Source: Puccinellia tenuiflora (Eukaryota > Streptophyta > Magnoliopsida > Poales > Poaceae). Taken from it: 64,000 nt of DNA. Location of the stretch: positions 47,790 to 111,789 of the forward strand of contig QRDG01000131.1 in the NCBI GenBank assembly GCA_012064385.1, given 5' to 3'. The notes beneath the pieces are model-generated. The model did not search any database. It was not told the origin of the DNA and saw only the letters and a list, made by a program, of their open reading frames with translations. Below, in pieces: positions 54,218 to 64,000 of the stretch (position 1 is its first letter; each line of letters starts with the position of its first letter). A program made the position numbers and the translations under genes.

Positions 54218-54393
54218 CATGCTCACACAAAACATATCGAAATCAAATTTCATTTTATTCAAGAACGGGTGGCACACAAACAGCTTGAAGTTCAGTTTAT
54301 TTCTTCAACATATGAGGTTGCAGATATATTTTCAAAGCCTCTACATCGGCATTTATTTCGAAAATTCTCTACCAGATTGAGATCGAGGGGGAG
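54218..54393 (+). pseudogene. Copia RNase H C-terminus (continuation of 44143)
   Basis: Continues the frame broken by the Gag-only element: HTKHIEIKFHFIQERVAHKQ, then EVADIFSKPLHRHLFRKF, ending in a purine-rich tract GATCGAGGGGGAG, the Copia polypurine tract. Confidence 0.85.
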
Positions 54394-55153
54394 TGTTAAG
54401 GTAGCTGACTTGACGGAGGGAAATAAGCTTTGGCTCATAGGTGTAGATGCACCCACTACACAAAAATCTCATTTTAAAATGTCGAAAAATTTGGGTGTAT
54501 ATCCGGACATTCTATGTTCATACGCAAAGTTTCTAAACACGACATTTTTTATGGCTTATGTATAAAACACAATTTCCGGTGCTCTAAAATGAGTTTCCAC
54601 GAGTCATTTTTTTTGTCTTTTTACTAAAGCAACAATAAATATCCTTTTTCACGAAACATTTTTTCTACAAATGTAGAATGTTCAAATGTACATCCGAAAC
54701 TGTTGTTCCCAATTTCTTAACATTTCAAAATGCATTTAAAATACAGTTTTCATAACGTGTACATCTAGACTTACGAGTCAAAACATAGTGTCCACTTGAC
54801 TGACAGGTGATTGTAACGTGATCGAGTGAGATTCTGTTGAGGAACGTAATCCCAAGCTGATACAATTCTTGTTATAATTTGTAACCTGTAACTATGCTGG
54901 TATATATAAATGAGAGCTGCCCACCTACGACTGAGTGAGGCAAACAACCTAAACCAATTTACGTAACACTATATATTTTTTTAGTACAATGAGAAGTTTT
55001 ATTTTATCTCAAATAACCAGATGTCAAAATTTATGGTAAGACATTTTTTCCGAGAGTACGAAACATATTATTGTGGGTTAAGAGATAATTTCTTGGCTAA
55101 AAAAGGACAAGACGTTTTGGTTTCTACTCCGCTCACAATTATCCTACATGGTT
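54394..55153 (+). mobile_element. Copia 3' LTR remnant with an inverted-repeat insertion
   Basis: Begins TGTTAAGGTAGCTGAC right after the polypurine tract, as a Copia 3' LTR should. A TATA-like GGTATATATAAATGAG lies at about 54898. Inside, 54442-54769 has imperfect inverted ends (TGTAGATGCACCC and GTGTACATCTAGA) with AAAATG-rich inner arms, so it looks like an inserted small TIR element. The LTR's 3' end (about 54950) is uncertain. The remainder to 55153 is unassigned. Confidence 0.5.
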
Positions 55154-55155
55154 TA

Positions 55156-55220
55156 CTATCTCTGTCCATTAATATAAGACGTTTTAGCAAGCTAAATTAC
55201 ACTAAAAAACACGGAGGGAG
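55156..55220. mobile_element. Stowaway MITE, short and degenerate
   Basis: TA-CTATCTCTGTCC...AACACGGAGGGAG-TA, about 65 bp; the 3' end is canonical and the 5' end mutated. Confidence 0.65.
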
Positions 55221-55350
55221 TACATGACAACGCTAAGATAAGAAAGATTCTTTACTTCAATTTTCAGTCAGAAGTGTAATAAAGAGCTTCTCACACGTGC
55301 TGTCAAAGAAAAAGGATATTCTAGCTCAAGAAAGAAGTTCTCACAGATAC

Positions 55351-55470
55351 CTTGGGCCGGGCCGTCAGTCCACATAGCCTGCTTCGCATCTGGACCGCAG
55401 TAGCATGCTCGGTTTCCGCCTTGCCCCGATGATAGCGTATTCCTGGCGAGGGCGTCTGCAGCAGTATATA
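55351..55470 (+). promoter_or_regulatory. eEF2 promoter
   Basis: TGGGCC (55353-55358, site II-like TGGGCY) lies about 110 bp upstream of a TATA-like TATATA (55465-55470). A telo-box-like CCCTAAACCC lies in the leader at 55521-55530. Site II plus telo-box is the usual combination for plant translation-machinery genes, known to couple expression to growth. Confidence 0.6.
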
Positions 55471-55494
55471 CAGCAGACGCAGCCTAGGTCAAGT

Positions 55495-55581
55495 TCCCAT
55501 CCTTCCTTCCTCCCCCAGTCCCCTAAACCCGCCGCCGCCGCTTTCTCGTCTCGTCTCTCCGATCGGGAGGCGGAAGCGAAG
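55495..55581 (+). other. eEF2 5' UTR exon 1
   Basis: Predicted from the TATA spacing to the splice donor AAG|GTGAGA after 55581. Pyrimidine-rich start (CCCATCCTTCCTTCCTCCCC), consistent with a TOP-like leader. Exact start is inferred. Confidence 0.6.
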
Positions 55582-57029
55582 GTGAGACCCACGTTCCCTC
55601 CTCCTCGCTTCTCCGGTTGCTTCGTCGTTGCGTCCGGCCGCACTAGCTGCTACCTATCCGATCGATTTCGCTGTTTTAGTCTCGCTCGATGCGCTGGTGT
55701 TTCCTGGATTGGGTCCTTGTCGACTTTACTTGTCTTAGTCTCGGTGGATGCTCTCTAGTTTCCTGGGTTCGGGTTGTATTTGTTTTCCCTGTTCTTAAAC
55801 GTTGCAGATCTACTCTTTAGTTCATCAATCTCGGCCTCGGTAGATGCTCGTCGTTTTCGTCCTGCAGTCCACGTATGCTCAAGCTTTGGTCGCGAAGCCG
55901 TAGCAGATGCTCGCCTGGTAGTACTAGTGGTGGTGGACACACGTTATTCTGTCGTGTTTAGCATGGATCTGTAGTTACGGTGCTTTTTTACTCCCGACTT
56001 TCGTTGATTTTGCTAAACCGTCAAGGTGTTCGCTAGATTGTTCAAGCTGTAGGGTTGTAGAGCTCGCTTGCCTGCCTGGTCAGTTTTCTACACCGTCACG
56101 GGGTTCCCTATTTTAAATCTGTAGGGTAGTAGAGCTCGTGGATTTTGCTACACCGTAACGGGGTTCTCTATTTTCGTAGTTTCAGCATGGAGAAAATGGA
56201 GATAGATATCACTTATTGCTTTGCATGTTTCATTTAATTGGATTTTTTGTGTGAAAACGGAAGAATAGCATCTGTGCTTGCTTCCCTTTTTGATCATGAG
56301 TTACCTTATGTAATCTGAATAGTTTCAGATTTTGTTTTTGCTTGCTTGATTATAGCCTCTTGGAATGGGTTAGTGAAGTTTTAAATCATGTCTAGTTAAT
56401 TAATTATCAGCAAGTGCTTGCTTATTCATGTAACATAACTTTTTGGTGTATCTACTTAATAAGCATTTCTAGCTTTTAAGATATGATCGACTCTTGGAAA
56501 GTTATTTGATGATCTATCGTTTTGAGTTTAATGAATCTGGAAGTGCCAGAAGGTTCAGTTAGTGAAATACGTTACCTGTTTGTGCTTTATAGATGTGCAG
56601 CCACTTAAGTGGTGGAGCTCTATCGGTTGCTAGTACAGTTTTCATAATGGATTGATTTCCCTTCGTATTTAATTTTGGCATGCTACCTTTCCCACAAACT
56701 GTCCTACTATGTGCTCTGGATTTATGTTGTTCTCATTAATTTTTCTGAACATTGTTCTCATTAATTTTTTCAAACAGTTATGCTAAGTGCCCTGGATATT
56801 TGTTTGCTGTCTTTCTGTGCACTTTTGACAATTGAGTTTCTGAACATTGTCTCATTAGATCTATGTATTAGTTTTACTGAGTGTGGTCGAATTGTTGGTA
56901 AAGAAATTGTATAGTTTCTAAAACTTATGGGTGTTTTAGAGCACTGAGTAGGCAATTATGGTCATAGCATTTACTTATTCTAATCTAATTCTTGTTCTTG
57001 ACTCTAATAGCATGCTAATCTATGAGCAG
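55582..57029 (+). other. eEF2 5' UTR intron
   Basis: 1448 bp, GTGAG...TGAGCAG. T-rich with CGATC-type motifs in its first 150 bp, as in expression-enhancing leader introns of highly expressed plant genes. Short ORFs within are not genes. Confidence 0.7.
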
Positions 57030-57068
57030 GAACTTATATTCCCAGAGTGACATTCAAAAGCAGTCAAG

Positions 57069-60000
57069 ATGGTGAAGTTCACAGCGGAGGAGCTCCGCAG
57101 CATTATGGACAAGAAGAATAACATTCGTAACATGTCTGTTATTGCTCATGTCGACCATGGTATGTACCTGAACAGTGAACAGTGGTATCTAACTATCGAG
57201 TTTGTGCTGTTGCCTGTTGAATCTTGTTGATTTATGTTTTATAGCCTTTTTTTAAATTTATTTGTTTAATTTCATTTGATGTCGAGCATTAATTTGAAAT
57301 AATTTATTTCATCTCCGAAAACATCAGTTCATCTTATTTTGTGACCTGGAGTTTAATTGTACTGCTCGTTGTATGATTGTTTTCTGCTTTAGTATGCTTA
57401 GAAATGTAACCACTAACTTATTTGCCACAGGTCTCAACTCTTCCCAGTTTAGTGACATGCACTTACGTAAATGTGTGTATTTTTTGCAAATTTTGCCCTC
57501 TAAAACTTAATTACACTTAGCCATGATACTAAATGACTGAATTATTTTATTTTCATCTTCTGATTGTTTTTGTGTATTGTACTGTTATGTCATAATTCCG
57601 TCTTATAAATGTTAATATGTTCAATTTTTCTACTTGTTATACTGTCCAAAACATGCTACTTCTTATGTTGTGAATACTTAAATTGTGCACTGTTCACTGT
57701 TCTTACATATTACTTATTTACAGGCAAGTCCACTCTTACGGACTCCCTCGTGGCAGCTGCTGGTATTATTGCCCAGGAAGTTGCTGGTGATGTTCGCATG
57801 ACTGATACCCGTGCAGATGAGGCAGAACGTGGTATTACTATCAAATCCACGGGTATCTCACTCTACTATGAGATGAGTGAAGAGTCACTTGCCAGTTACA
57901 AGGGCGATAGGGACGGCAATGACTACCTGATCAACCTTATTGATTCACCTGGTCACGTTGATTTTTCTTCTGAAGTCACAGCTGCTCTTCGCATTACTGA
58001 TGGTGCTTTGGTGGTGGTTGACTGTATTGAGGGTGTCTGTGTGCAGACTGAAACTGTTCTGCGCCAGGCTCTTGGTGAGAGGATTAGACCTGTCCTTACC
58101 GTCAACAAGATGGACAGGTGTTTCCTTGAGCTTCAAGTTGACGGTGAGGAAGCCTATCAGACTTTCTCCCGTGTCATTGAAAATGCCAATGTCATCATGG
58201 CAACATATGAAGATGCGCTTCTTGGTGATGTCCAAGTGTACCCAGAAAAGGGGACTGTTGCATTCTCTGCTGGTTTGCATGGGTGGGCTTTTACCCTTAC
58301 CAATTTTGCAAAGATGTATGCCTCCAAGTTTGGAGTTGATGAATCAAAGATGATGGAGAGGCTGTGGGGTGAGAACTTCTTTGACCCAGCCACAAAGAAA
58401 TGGACCTCCAAGAACACTGGCTCAGCTACCTGCAAGAGAGGTTTTGTTCAGTTCTGCTACGAGCCAATCAAGCAAATCATTGAAATCTGCATGAATGATC
58501 AGAAGGATAAGTTGTGGCCTATGTTGAAGAAGCTTGGTGTGACCATGAAGAATGATGAGAAGGACCTAATGGGCAAGGCTCTGATGAAGCGTGTCCTGCA
58601 AGCTTGGTTGCCTGCCAGTCGTGCTCTACTTGAGATGATGGTGTACCACCTGCCCTCTCCCTCAAAGGCTCAGAAGTATCGTGTTGAGAACTTGTACGAG
58701 GGCCCCCTTGATGATATATATGCAAATGCTATCAGGAACTGTGACCCGGAGGGTCCTCTTATGTTGTATGTTTCCAAGATGATTCCAGCATCTGACAAGG
58801 GCAGATTCTTTGCCTTTGGTCGTGTTTTTGCTGGGAGGGTTGCAACTGGGATGAAGGTCCGGATCATGGGTCCCAACTTTGTTCCTGGCCAGAAGAAAGA
58901 TCTCTACACGAAGAGTGTCCAGCGTACTGTTATCTGGATGGGAAAGAAGCAGGAGTCTGTTGAGGATGTTCCTTGTGGAAACACTGTTGCTTTGGTTGGT
59001 TTGGATCAGTTCATCACGAAGAATGCAACCCTAACAGGTGAGAAGGAAGTCGATGCCTGCCCAATCAGAGCAATGAAGTTCTCAGTGTCCCCTGTTGTGC
59101 GTGTTGCTGTCCAGTGCAAGGTGGCCTCTGATCTTCCTAAGCTGGTTGAAGGTTTGAAGCGGTTGGCCAAGTCTGATCCTATGGTCCTCTGTTCTATTGA
59201 GGAATCTGGTGAGCATATCATTGCTGGAGCTGGTGAGCTTCACCTTGAAATTTGCTTGAAGGATCTGCAGGATGACTTCATGGGTGGTGCTGAAATCATT
59301 GTTTCCCCTCCTGTCGTCTCCTTCCGTGAGACTGTTCTGGACAAGTCATGCCGTACTGTTATGAGCAAGTCCCCGAACAAGCACAACCGTCTCTACATGG
59401 AGGCTCGCCCGCTGGAGGAGGGATTGCCCGAGGCCATCGATGAGGGACGCATTGGCCCACGTGACGATCCTAAGGTGCGCTCCAAGATCCTGTCTGAGGA
59501 GTTTGGGTGGGACAAGGATCTCGCCAAGAAGATTTGGTGCTTTGGACCTGAGACCACTGGCCCCAACATGGTGGTTGATATGTGTAAGGGAGTGCAGTAC
59601 CTGAATGAAATCAAGGACTCTGTTGTGGCTGGGTTCCAGTGGGCGTCCAAGGAAGGTGCCCTGGCTGACGAGAACATGCGTGGCATCTGCTTTGAGGTCT
59701 GTGATGTTGTTCTCCACACTGACGCTATTCACAGGGGTGGTGGCCAGGTTATCCCAACGGCCAGGAGGGTCATTTTTGCTTCCCAGCTCACTGCTAAGCC
59801 AAGGCTGCTGGAGCCTGTCTACCTGGTTGAGATCCAGGCCCCGGAGGGTGCACTTGGTGGCATCTATGGTGTCCTGAACCAGAAGAGAGGGCACGTGTTT
59901 GAGGAGATGCAGAGGCCAGGTACCCCACTCTACAACATCAAGGCTTACCTCCCCGTCATCGAGTCGTTCGGTTTCTCTGCCACCCTCAGGGCCGCGACGT

Positions 60001-60164
60001 CTGGTCAGGCTTTCCCCCAGTGCGTGTTTGACCATTGGGATGTGATGAACTCTGATCCTCTGGAGGCCGACTCGCAGTCTGCCAACCTCGTCAAGGAGAT
60101 CCGCAAGAGGAAGGGGCTCAAGGAGCAGATGACTCCTCTCTCTGATTTCGAGGACAAGCTCTAG
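57069..60164 (+). CDS. eEF2: Elongation factor 2 (eEF2)
   Basis: Cytosolic GTPase that moves tRNA and mRNA through the ribosome. Two coding exons: 57069-57159 and 57724-60164, intron 57160-57722 (GT...CAG) splitting Gly31. The product is 843 residues, the normal plant length. GTP-binding motifs: AHVDHGKST (residues 26-34), DSPGH (from Asp104), NKMD (158-161), SAG (from Ser212). Thr57 in RMTDTR is the position equivalent to the regulatory phosphorylation site of animal eEF2. His700 in DAIHRGGGQ is the diphthamide residue. C-terminus DFEDKL. Start chosen because MVKFTAEELRSIMDKKNNIR is the conserved plant N-terminus, and AAGATGG is a good context. An open frame continues upstream of 57724 into the intron but is not coding. 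Intact, high third-position G+C in the 3' half; likely highly expressed. Confidence 0.97.
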
Positions 60165-60952
60165 GTTTCTGGTGGTCGTGTTTTTGCTACTTGCTCTTGC
60201 TGTTTTGGAGAGCTGCATTATTTCTATGAGTCGTCGTACTGTCGTGATTATCTATCTGTCTTGATATTGGTACTGTAATGCTGAGACTATGTTTGCTGTC
60301 TGTCGTGATGTAACAGATGTTAAAAACTTAGATCTGCATGTCTGTCGTCCACTGGTACTTTTGCTGTCTTGTGTTTGCTTTTGTTTGAGACCTTGAGTTT
60401 TGCTTGGTTCTATGTTGCTGTAGTCCCGATTTCATTGTTCTATGGGGGATAGTTCCATGTCATGTAGCAATCGTGTTAGTTTTGGTATGTTTTGTGTTCT
60501 ATTCAAGTGTTCTATCTTCTGGTTTACCTGATTATTTGTTATTGCATGTACTTATAATCGTCGCTTGTCTAGGCACCTATCTACATACTTGGTATCCACT
60601 GGGTTGTTCCCTTGTTTGTGTGCATGTATAGGTTTTATGCTGTTGATATTTCCAATGTTGGCTCGTAGAGTCAGCCGAAGCAGTATAGTATGGCAACTGA
60701 AGCTCACAGTCTAACAATGTATACCATTGTACTTATTGTTTTGTTTCCTAGATATTAACTTTTGTAAACAGTGTCTAGTTATATATGTATTCCTGGAATG
60801 ATGATTCACAGTTCAACGTTTTATGTCAATACACAAAATCATCTTTGGAAGAAATCAGTGAACAACGACACTTGATATCAAAGTGGTGTGGAACATAGAG
60901 ATCAACATTGTTTTTCTTGTGGTTCTAAACGTAGAAATCATTTTTTTCTTGT
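60165..60952 (+). other. eEF2 3' UTR and downstream DNA
   Basis: The first 200-450 bp are presumably 3' UTR; TGTAAT-type signals occur near 60270 and 60310 but no single polyadenylation site stands out. No other gene is seen before the Copia LTR. A TTGATATCAAAGTGG at 60871 resembles a Copia primer site in plus orientation, weakly. Confidence 0.5.
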
Positions 60953-61194
60953 AGCTGTTGTGATTCGAGATGTAAAGCAAGAGAGCAATCAATAGAAATG
61001 AATCAACTGTTTCTTTCATTAATCAACAACAGGTATTTATACAAGGACTCCCGACTGCTCGGGATGTTGGTTTACAGGGAAAAGGCGCCCGTTGGAGGCG
61101 TCGGTTTGTGGAGAGACGCCTGTTCGGGGCGAACAGGCGTCTGTAGGCTTTGGGCAATAATAACCGTCTAGGACGGTTGGATCTATTCCTAACA
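60953..61194 (-). mobile_element. 3' LTR of a minus-strand Copia element
   Basis: On the minus strand starts TGTTAGGAATAG right after the polypurine tract AAGGGGGAG (61195-61203). It has a TATA-like TGTATAAATACC (about 61027-61044 on plus). The 3' end is placed at about 60953 on the TG/CA rule only, so the length of about 240 bp is approximate. Confidence 0.6.
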
Positions 61195-61304
61195 CTCCCC
61201 CTTGAACAAAGCTATGACTTGTTTGTCTTGTATTCCTTATACAATCTTGACAATATTCCTTGTAGTCTTGATGATCTCTGAAGTTGATAATTTCTCTCCC
61301 CCAA

Positions 61305-61585
61305 AAACCCTATGGGAAAAATATGAGGAGAATATGGTTTGATATGTTGTTAAAACTCCTTTAAAACCCAGTGGGAAAAGTAAGGAGAAAATGATACAAC
61401 ATATATTGGTTATTGTCTCTTTGATGACTTATGTGAGAAAACCTTTAAAAGGATAAAACTCATTCGTAAGTTTAGAGAACAATTAATATGTCTTGTATAC
61501 TTCCGTTAAAAACCCCAGTGGGGAAAATAGGAGGTATGACATATATTCTTGTGTTGATATTACCTCATTAAAAACCTTGATGAGA
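61305..61585 (-). repeat. Degenerate short repeats upstream of the Copia polypurine tract
   Basis: Plus-strand forms AAACCCTATGGGAAAA (61305), AAACCCAGTGGGAAAA (61364), AACCCCAGTGGGGAAAA (61511) and a weaker one near 61570, each followed by a GGAG(A)A-like block. Each unit contains a small inverted repeat (CCC...GGG). Confidence 0.7.
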
Positions 61586-62640
61586 ACCATGAGAGTAAAC
61601 TCATAAAGGGAAAGAGAGTGTAATATAATGTTTGAATGGGTTATAACCCAGAGAGATACTCCCCCTGAACCTTGCAAATCCCGAAGTCGTCGCATACCAA
61701 TTTTGTGAACAAAATTTTCAAATGTTGAAGCTGGTAGTGACTTCGTGAATAAGTCAGCGAGATTATCGCATGATTTGACTTGCAAAATGTTTATAACAAT
61801 TTAGGTGCAATATGTTTAGTGATATTGCTCTTTATGTAACCCGTTTGCATTTGAGCAACACAAGCAGCATTATCTTCGTAGATAATGGTTGGAGATTTGA
61901 TAGAACCTTTTCTACATGATTGTTGTATGTGGTTTATCATTCTTCGAAGCCACACGCATTCGCGTGATGCCTCATATAATGCGATTATTTCAGAATGATT
62001 GGTGGATGTAGCCACTAGAGTCTGTTTAGAAGACTTCCATGAGATGGCTGTCCCACCGTGTAGGAACACAAAACCGGTCTGTGATCTGGCATTATGGGGG
62101 TCAGATAAGTAGCCAGCATCGGTATATCCAATCATATCAATGTCCAGATTTTTCTGAAATTGAAAGAATAGGCCAAGATCCTTTGTGCCTTGGAGATATC
62201 GAAAGATATTCTTGACTCCCGCCCAATGGCGTTTAGTGGGAGTTGCGCTATGTCTAGCTAGTAAATTCACTGCAAATGCAATATCAGGCCTGGTGCAATT
62301 TGCAAGATACATAAGCGCTCCAACTGCACTGAGATATGGAACCTCTGATCCCAATATCTCTTCTCTGTCATCCCTTGGTCTAAATTGATCTTTCTCTACG
62401 TCTAGAGATCGAACAGCCATGGGAGTTTTCGATGGATAGGATTTGTCCATATTGAATTTTTCCAATATTTTCTGGATATAGGCGGTTTGATGAACCAAAA
62501 TACCTGAGGGAAGGTGCTCGAGTTGTAATCCCAAGCAAAATTTGGTCTTACCCAAATCCTTCATCTCAAATTCCGTCTTTAGGTGATTGCGTGCTTCATC
62601 AATATCTTGTGTGTTGCCTATGATATTAACCATGGACATA
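61483..62640 (-). pseudogene. Copia RNase H and RT C-terminal half
   Basis: Frame from about 62640 down: NIIGNTQDIDEARNHLKTEF, EMKDLGKTKFCLGLQLEH (RT thumb), the connection RPDIAFAVNLLARHS, and RNase H with GYTDAGYLSDPHNARSQTG and HSEIIALYEASREC. A short deletion after NITKHIAPKLL shifts the frame near 61790. The tail resumes as VKSCDNLADLFTKSLPASTF and ends at a stop near 61620. Confidence 0.85.
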
Positions 62641-63996
62641 CACTGAAATAATGCAAAATCCTGTTGCGGATCTTTTGATGAAAACACATGGACAATCATC
62701 ATTATTGGAGTATCCCTTTTTCAAGAGGAACTCACTAAGTCGGTTGTACCACATTCGTCCCGACTGTTTTAAGCCGTATAAAGACTTATTTAGTTTTACA
62801 CAATATGCGTTGCGTTTTGCGTTTGGATTCGGGACTGGGACTCCATCAGGAACCCTCATGTATATGTCCGAATCAAGTGAGCCGTAAAGGTAAGCGGTCA
62901 CTACGTCCATCAACTGCATAGATAGACGATTTTGTACTGCCATTGAAATAAGATATCGGAAAGTAATACCACTCATTACTGGAGAATATGTTTCATTGAA
63001 ATCAATGCCTGGTCTCTGCGTGAAACCTTGGGATACAAGCCTTGCTTTATATCTCACCACCTCATTGTTCTCGTTCCTCTTACGAACGAAAACCCATTTG
63101 AAGCCCACAGGGAAAACTTTGGGATGTGTAGGTATTGCATCCGTGAATACCTTTCTTTTATTGAGCGAGGCTAGTTCTACTTTGATTGCATCCTTCCATT
63201 TAGGCCAGTCGGAGCGTTTCTCACACTCTGCCATGGTCTTTGGATCATGATCATTTAGAAGGTTGTTTGCAACTGTAGTTGAGAAATATATGTCGACAAT
63301 TGTAGACTTACGATTGTAAGATTCTCCAGAATCTATATAGTTTGTGGAAATTTCATTTACCCCTGTTGACTGTTCGTGATTTCCCAATACGATTGAGTCA
63401 GGGTTTTCCGATGTCCCAGTCATTGAGTGCACAACTGAGCTGGGTTGTGGAGGTTGTCCTTCCACTGGGTGTTCATTACCCATATGATGATTATCAACGC
63501 TAGGTTGATTTACATTTACTGGTTCAGAGGGTTTCTTCCTCTGTTTCCTTTGTTGCTTGCGAGGAGCTGAATCCTGTTCCTTGGCCGTACTTCTCCCCCT
63601 CTTCCTTTGAATAGGGGGTTGAGTGGTTTTTGTTGGTACCTCCACTCTTTCAGGCGCATTTTTGGCAGGATTATAGGATTTTGTAACACCTTTATAGTCA
63701 GTAAATGAATCTGGCAGATTATTTGCAATATGTTGCAAATCAATTATTTTTCGAACTTGAAGTTCAGTTTCTTGAGTACGTGGATCAGATGAGGAAATGG
63801 CTTGGGCATCCCAATCGATTTCCGGGCATTCTGTTTGGTACTTGATGTCTCCCCCTAATGCCGGGAAATGGTCCTCATCGAAGATGCAATCAGCGTGACG
63901 GGCTGTGAATAGATCCCCTGTGAGGGGTTCAAGGTACTTGATTATCGACGGTGATTTGTACCCCACATAGATCCCCAATTTTCTATGTGGGCCCAT
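62626..63996 (-). pseudogene. Copia integrase tail and RT N-terminal half
   Basis: Opens inside the integrase C-terminal region (GIYVGYKSPSIIKYLEPLTG, then DLFTARHADCIFDEDHFP). A basic, low-complexity linker follows (PPIQRKRGRSTAKEQ). RT begins KVFPVGFKWVFVRKRNENNE, with VRYKARLVSQGFTQRPGIDF and SLYGLKQSGRMWYNRLSEFL. The catalytic box, normally YVDD, reads YVHG and stop (62626-62640), caused by a two-base deletion plus changes. So RT is inactive. Confidence 0.9.
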
Positions 63997-64000
63997 GGAT

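Larger units (their letters stand above)
61195..64000 (-). mobile_element. Copia retrotransposon interior (3' part)
   Basis: Minus strand, running off the right edge. Contains the integrase tail, RT and RNase H, then about 0.3 kb of non-coding sequence with repeated CCC(A)GTGGGAAAA-type units, then polypurine tract and LTR. gag, protease and most of integrase lie beyond 64000. Confidence 0.85.

Noticed and set aside
57609..57723. Upstream extension of the eEF2 frame (38 extra codons)
   Set aside because: This is intron sequence that happens to be open. The conserved N-terminus is in the exon at 57069-57159 and the CAG acceptor is at 57721-57723.
60868..60890. Plus-strand Copia primer site TTGATATCAAAGTGG
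   Set aside because: Only a partial match to the tRNA-Met site, without an LTR end directly upstream that I can define.

Overview
The window is nuclear DNA of a grass, almost certainly a Triticeae species (wheat, Aegilops or barley group). The evidence is nested LTR retrotransposons whose LTRs I recognise as Triticeae type (ends such as TGATACGTCTCCGACG and CCTATACTTGTGGGTCATCA, tRNA-Asp primer site), plus Stowaway, Tourist and hAT MITEs, a tRNA-type SINE, and an intron-containing gene for cytosolic elongation factor eEF2. A run of 596 Ns at 26745-27340 shows draft sequence.

Layout. 1-9584: a decayed Athila-like Ty3/gypsy element on the minus strand. It is broken by a solo LTR with a target-site duplication (TSD) and ends abruptly inside integrase. 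Its 5' LTR plus about 0.5 kb of flank occurs twice (1-1636 and about 7950-9584), so the locus was duplicated after insertion. 9585-14743: low-copy-looking DNA with one unrecognised ORF, a GC-rich LINE-like fragment, a broken gene interrupted by a hAT MITE, a broken alanine/glycine-rich ORF and an armadillo-like exon fragment. 14744-22770: a minisatellite of about 22 bp units built on GTTACC, split by a 7.1 kb gypsy-type element with no polymerase. 23630-28588: a second, plus-strand relative of the first Athila-like element, with a sequencing gap. 29178-30447: an intron-bearing pseudogene of translation initiation factor eIF2 gamma. 30.9-39.0 kb: small elements (Stowaway, SINE, Tourist), a minus-strand LINE, a 73 bp direct repeat, and an inverted-repeat element with a minisatellite core. 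39.1-54.4 kb: a nest in and beside a Copia relic, made of two solo LTRs and a young full-length 10 kb element with an intact 760-residue Gag ORF and no pol. 55.3-60.6 kb: eEF2. 60.95-64.0 kb: the 3' part of a minus-strand Copia element with a broken reverse-transcriptase active site.

eEF2 is the only gene that looks intact and conserved; its splice-corrected product is 843 residues. The rest is mobile DNA, its remains, or broken gene fragments. The best leads for something undescribed are: (a) a family of inverted-repeat elements with interchangeable minisatellite cores (38061-39010, and a related arm at 22775-22960); (b) an LTR family that exchanges clusters of palindromic motifs just upstream of its TATA box (39103-41625 versus 44144-46321 and 52043-54217); (c) the Gag-only element of that family.
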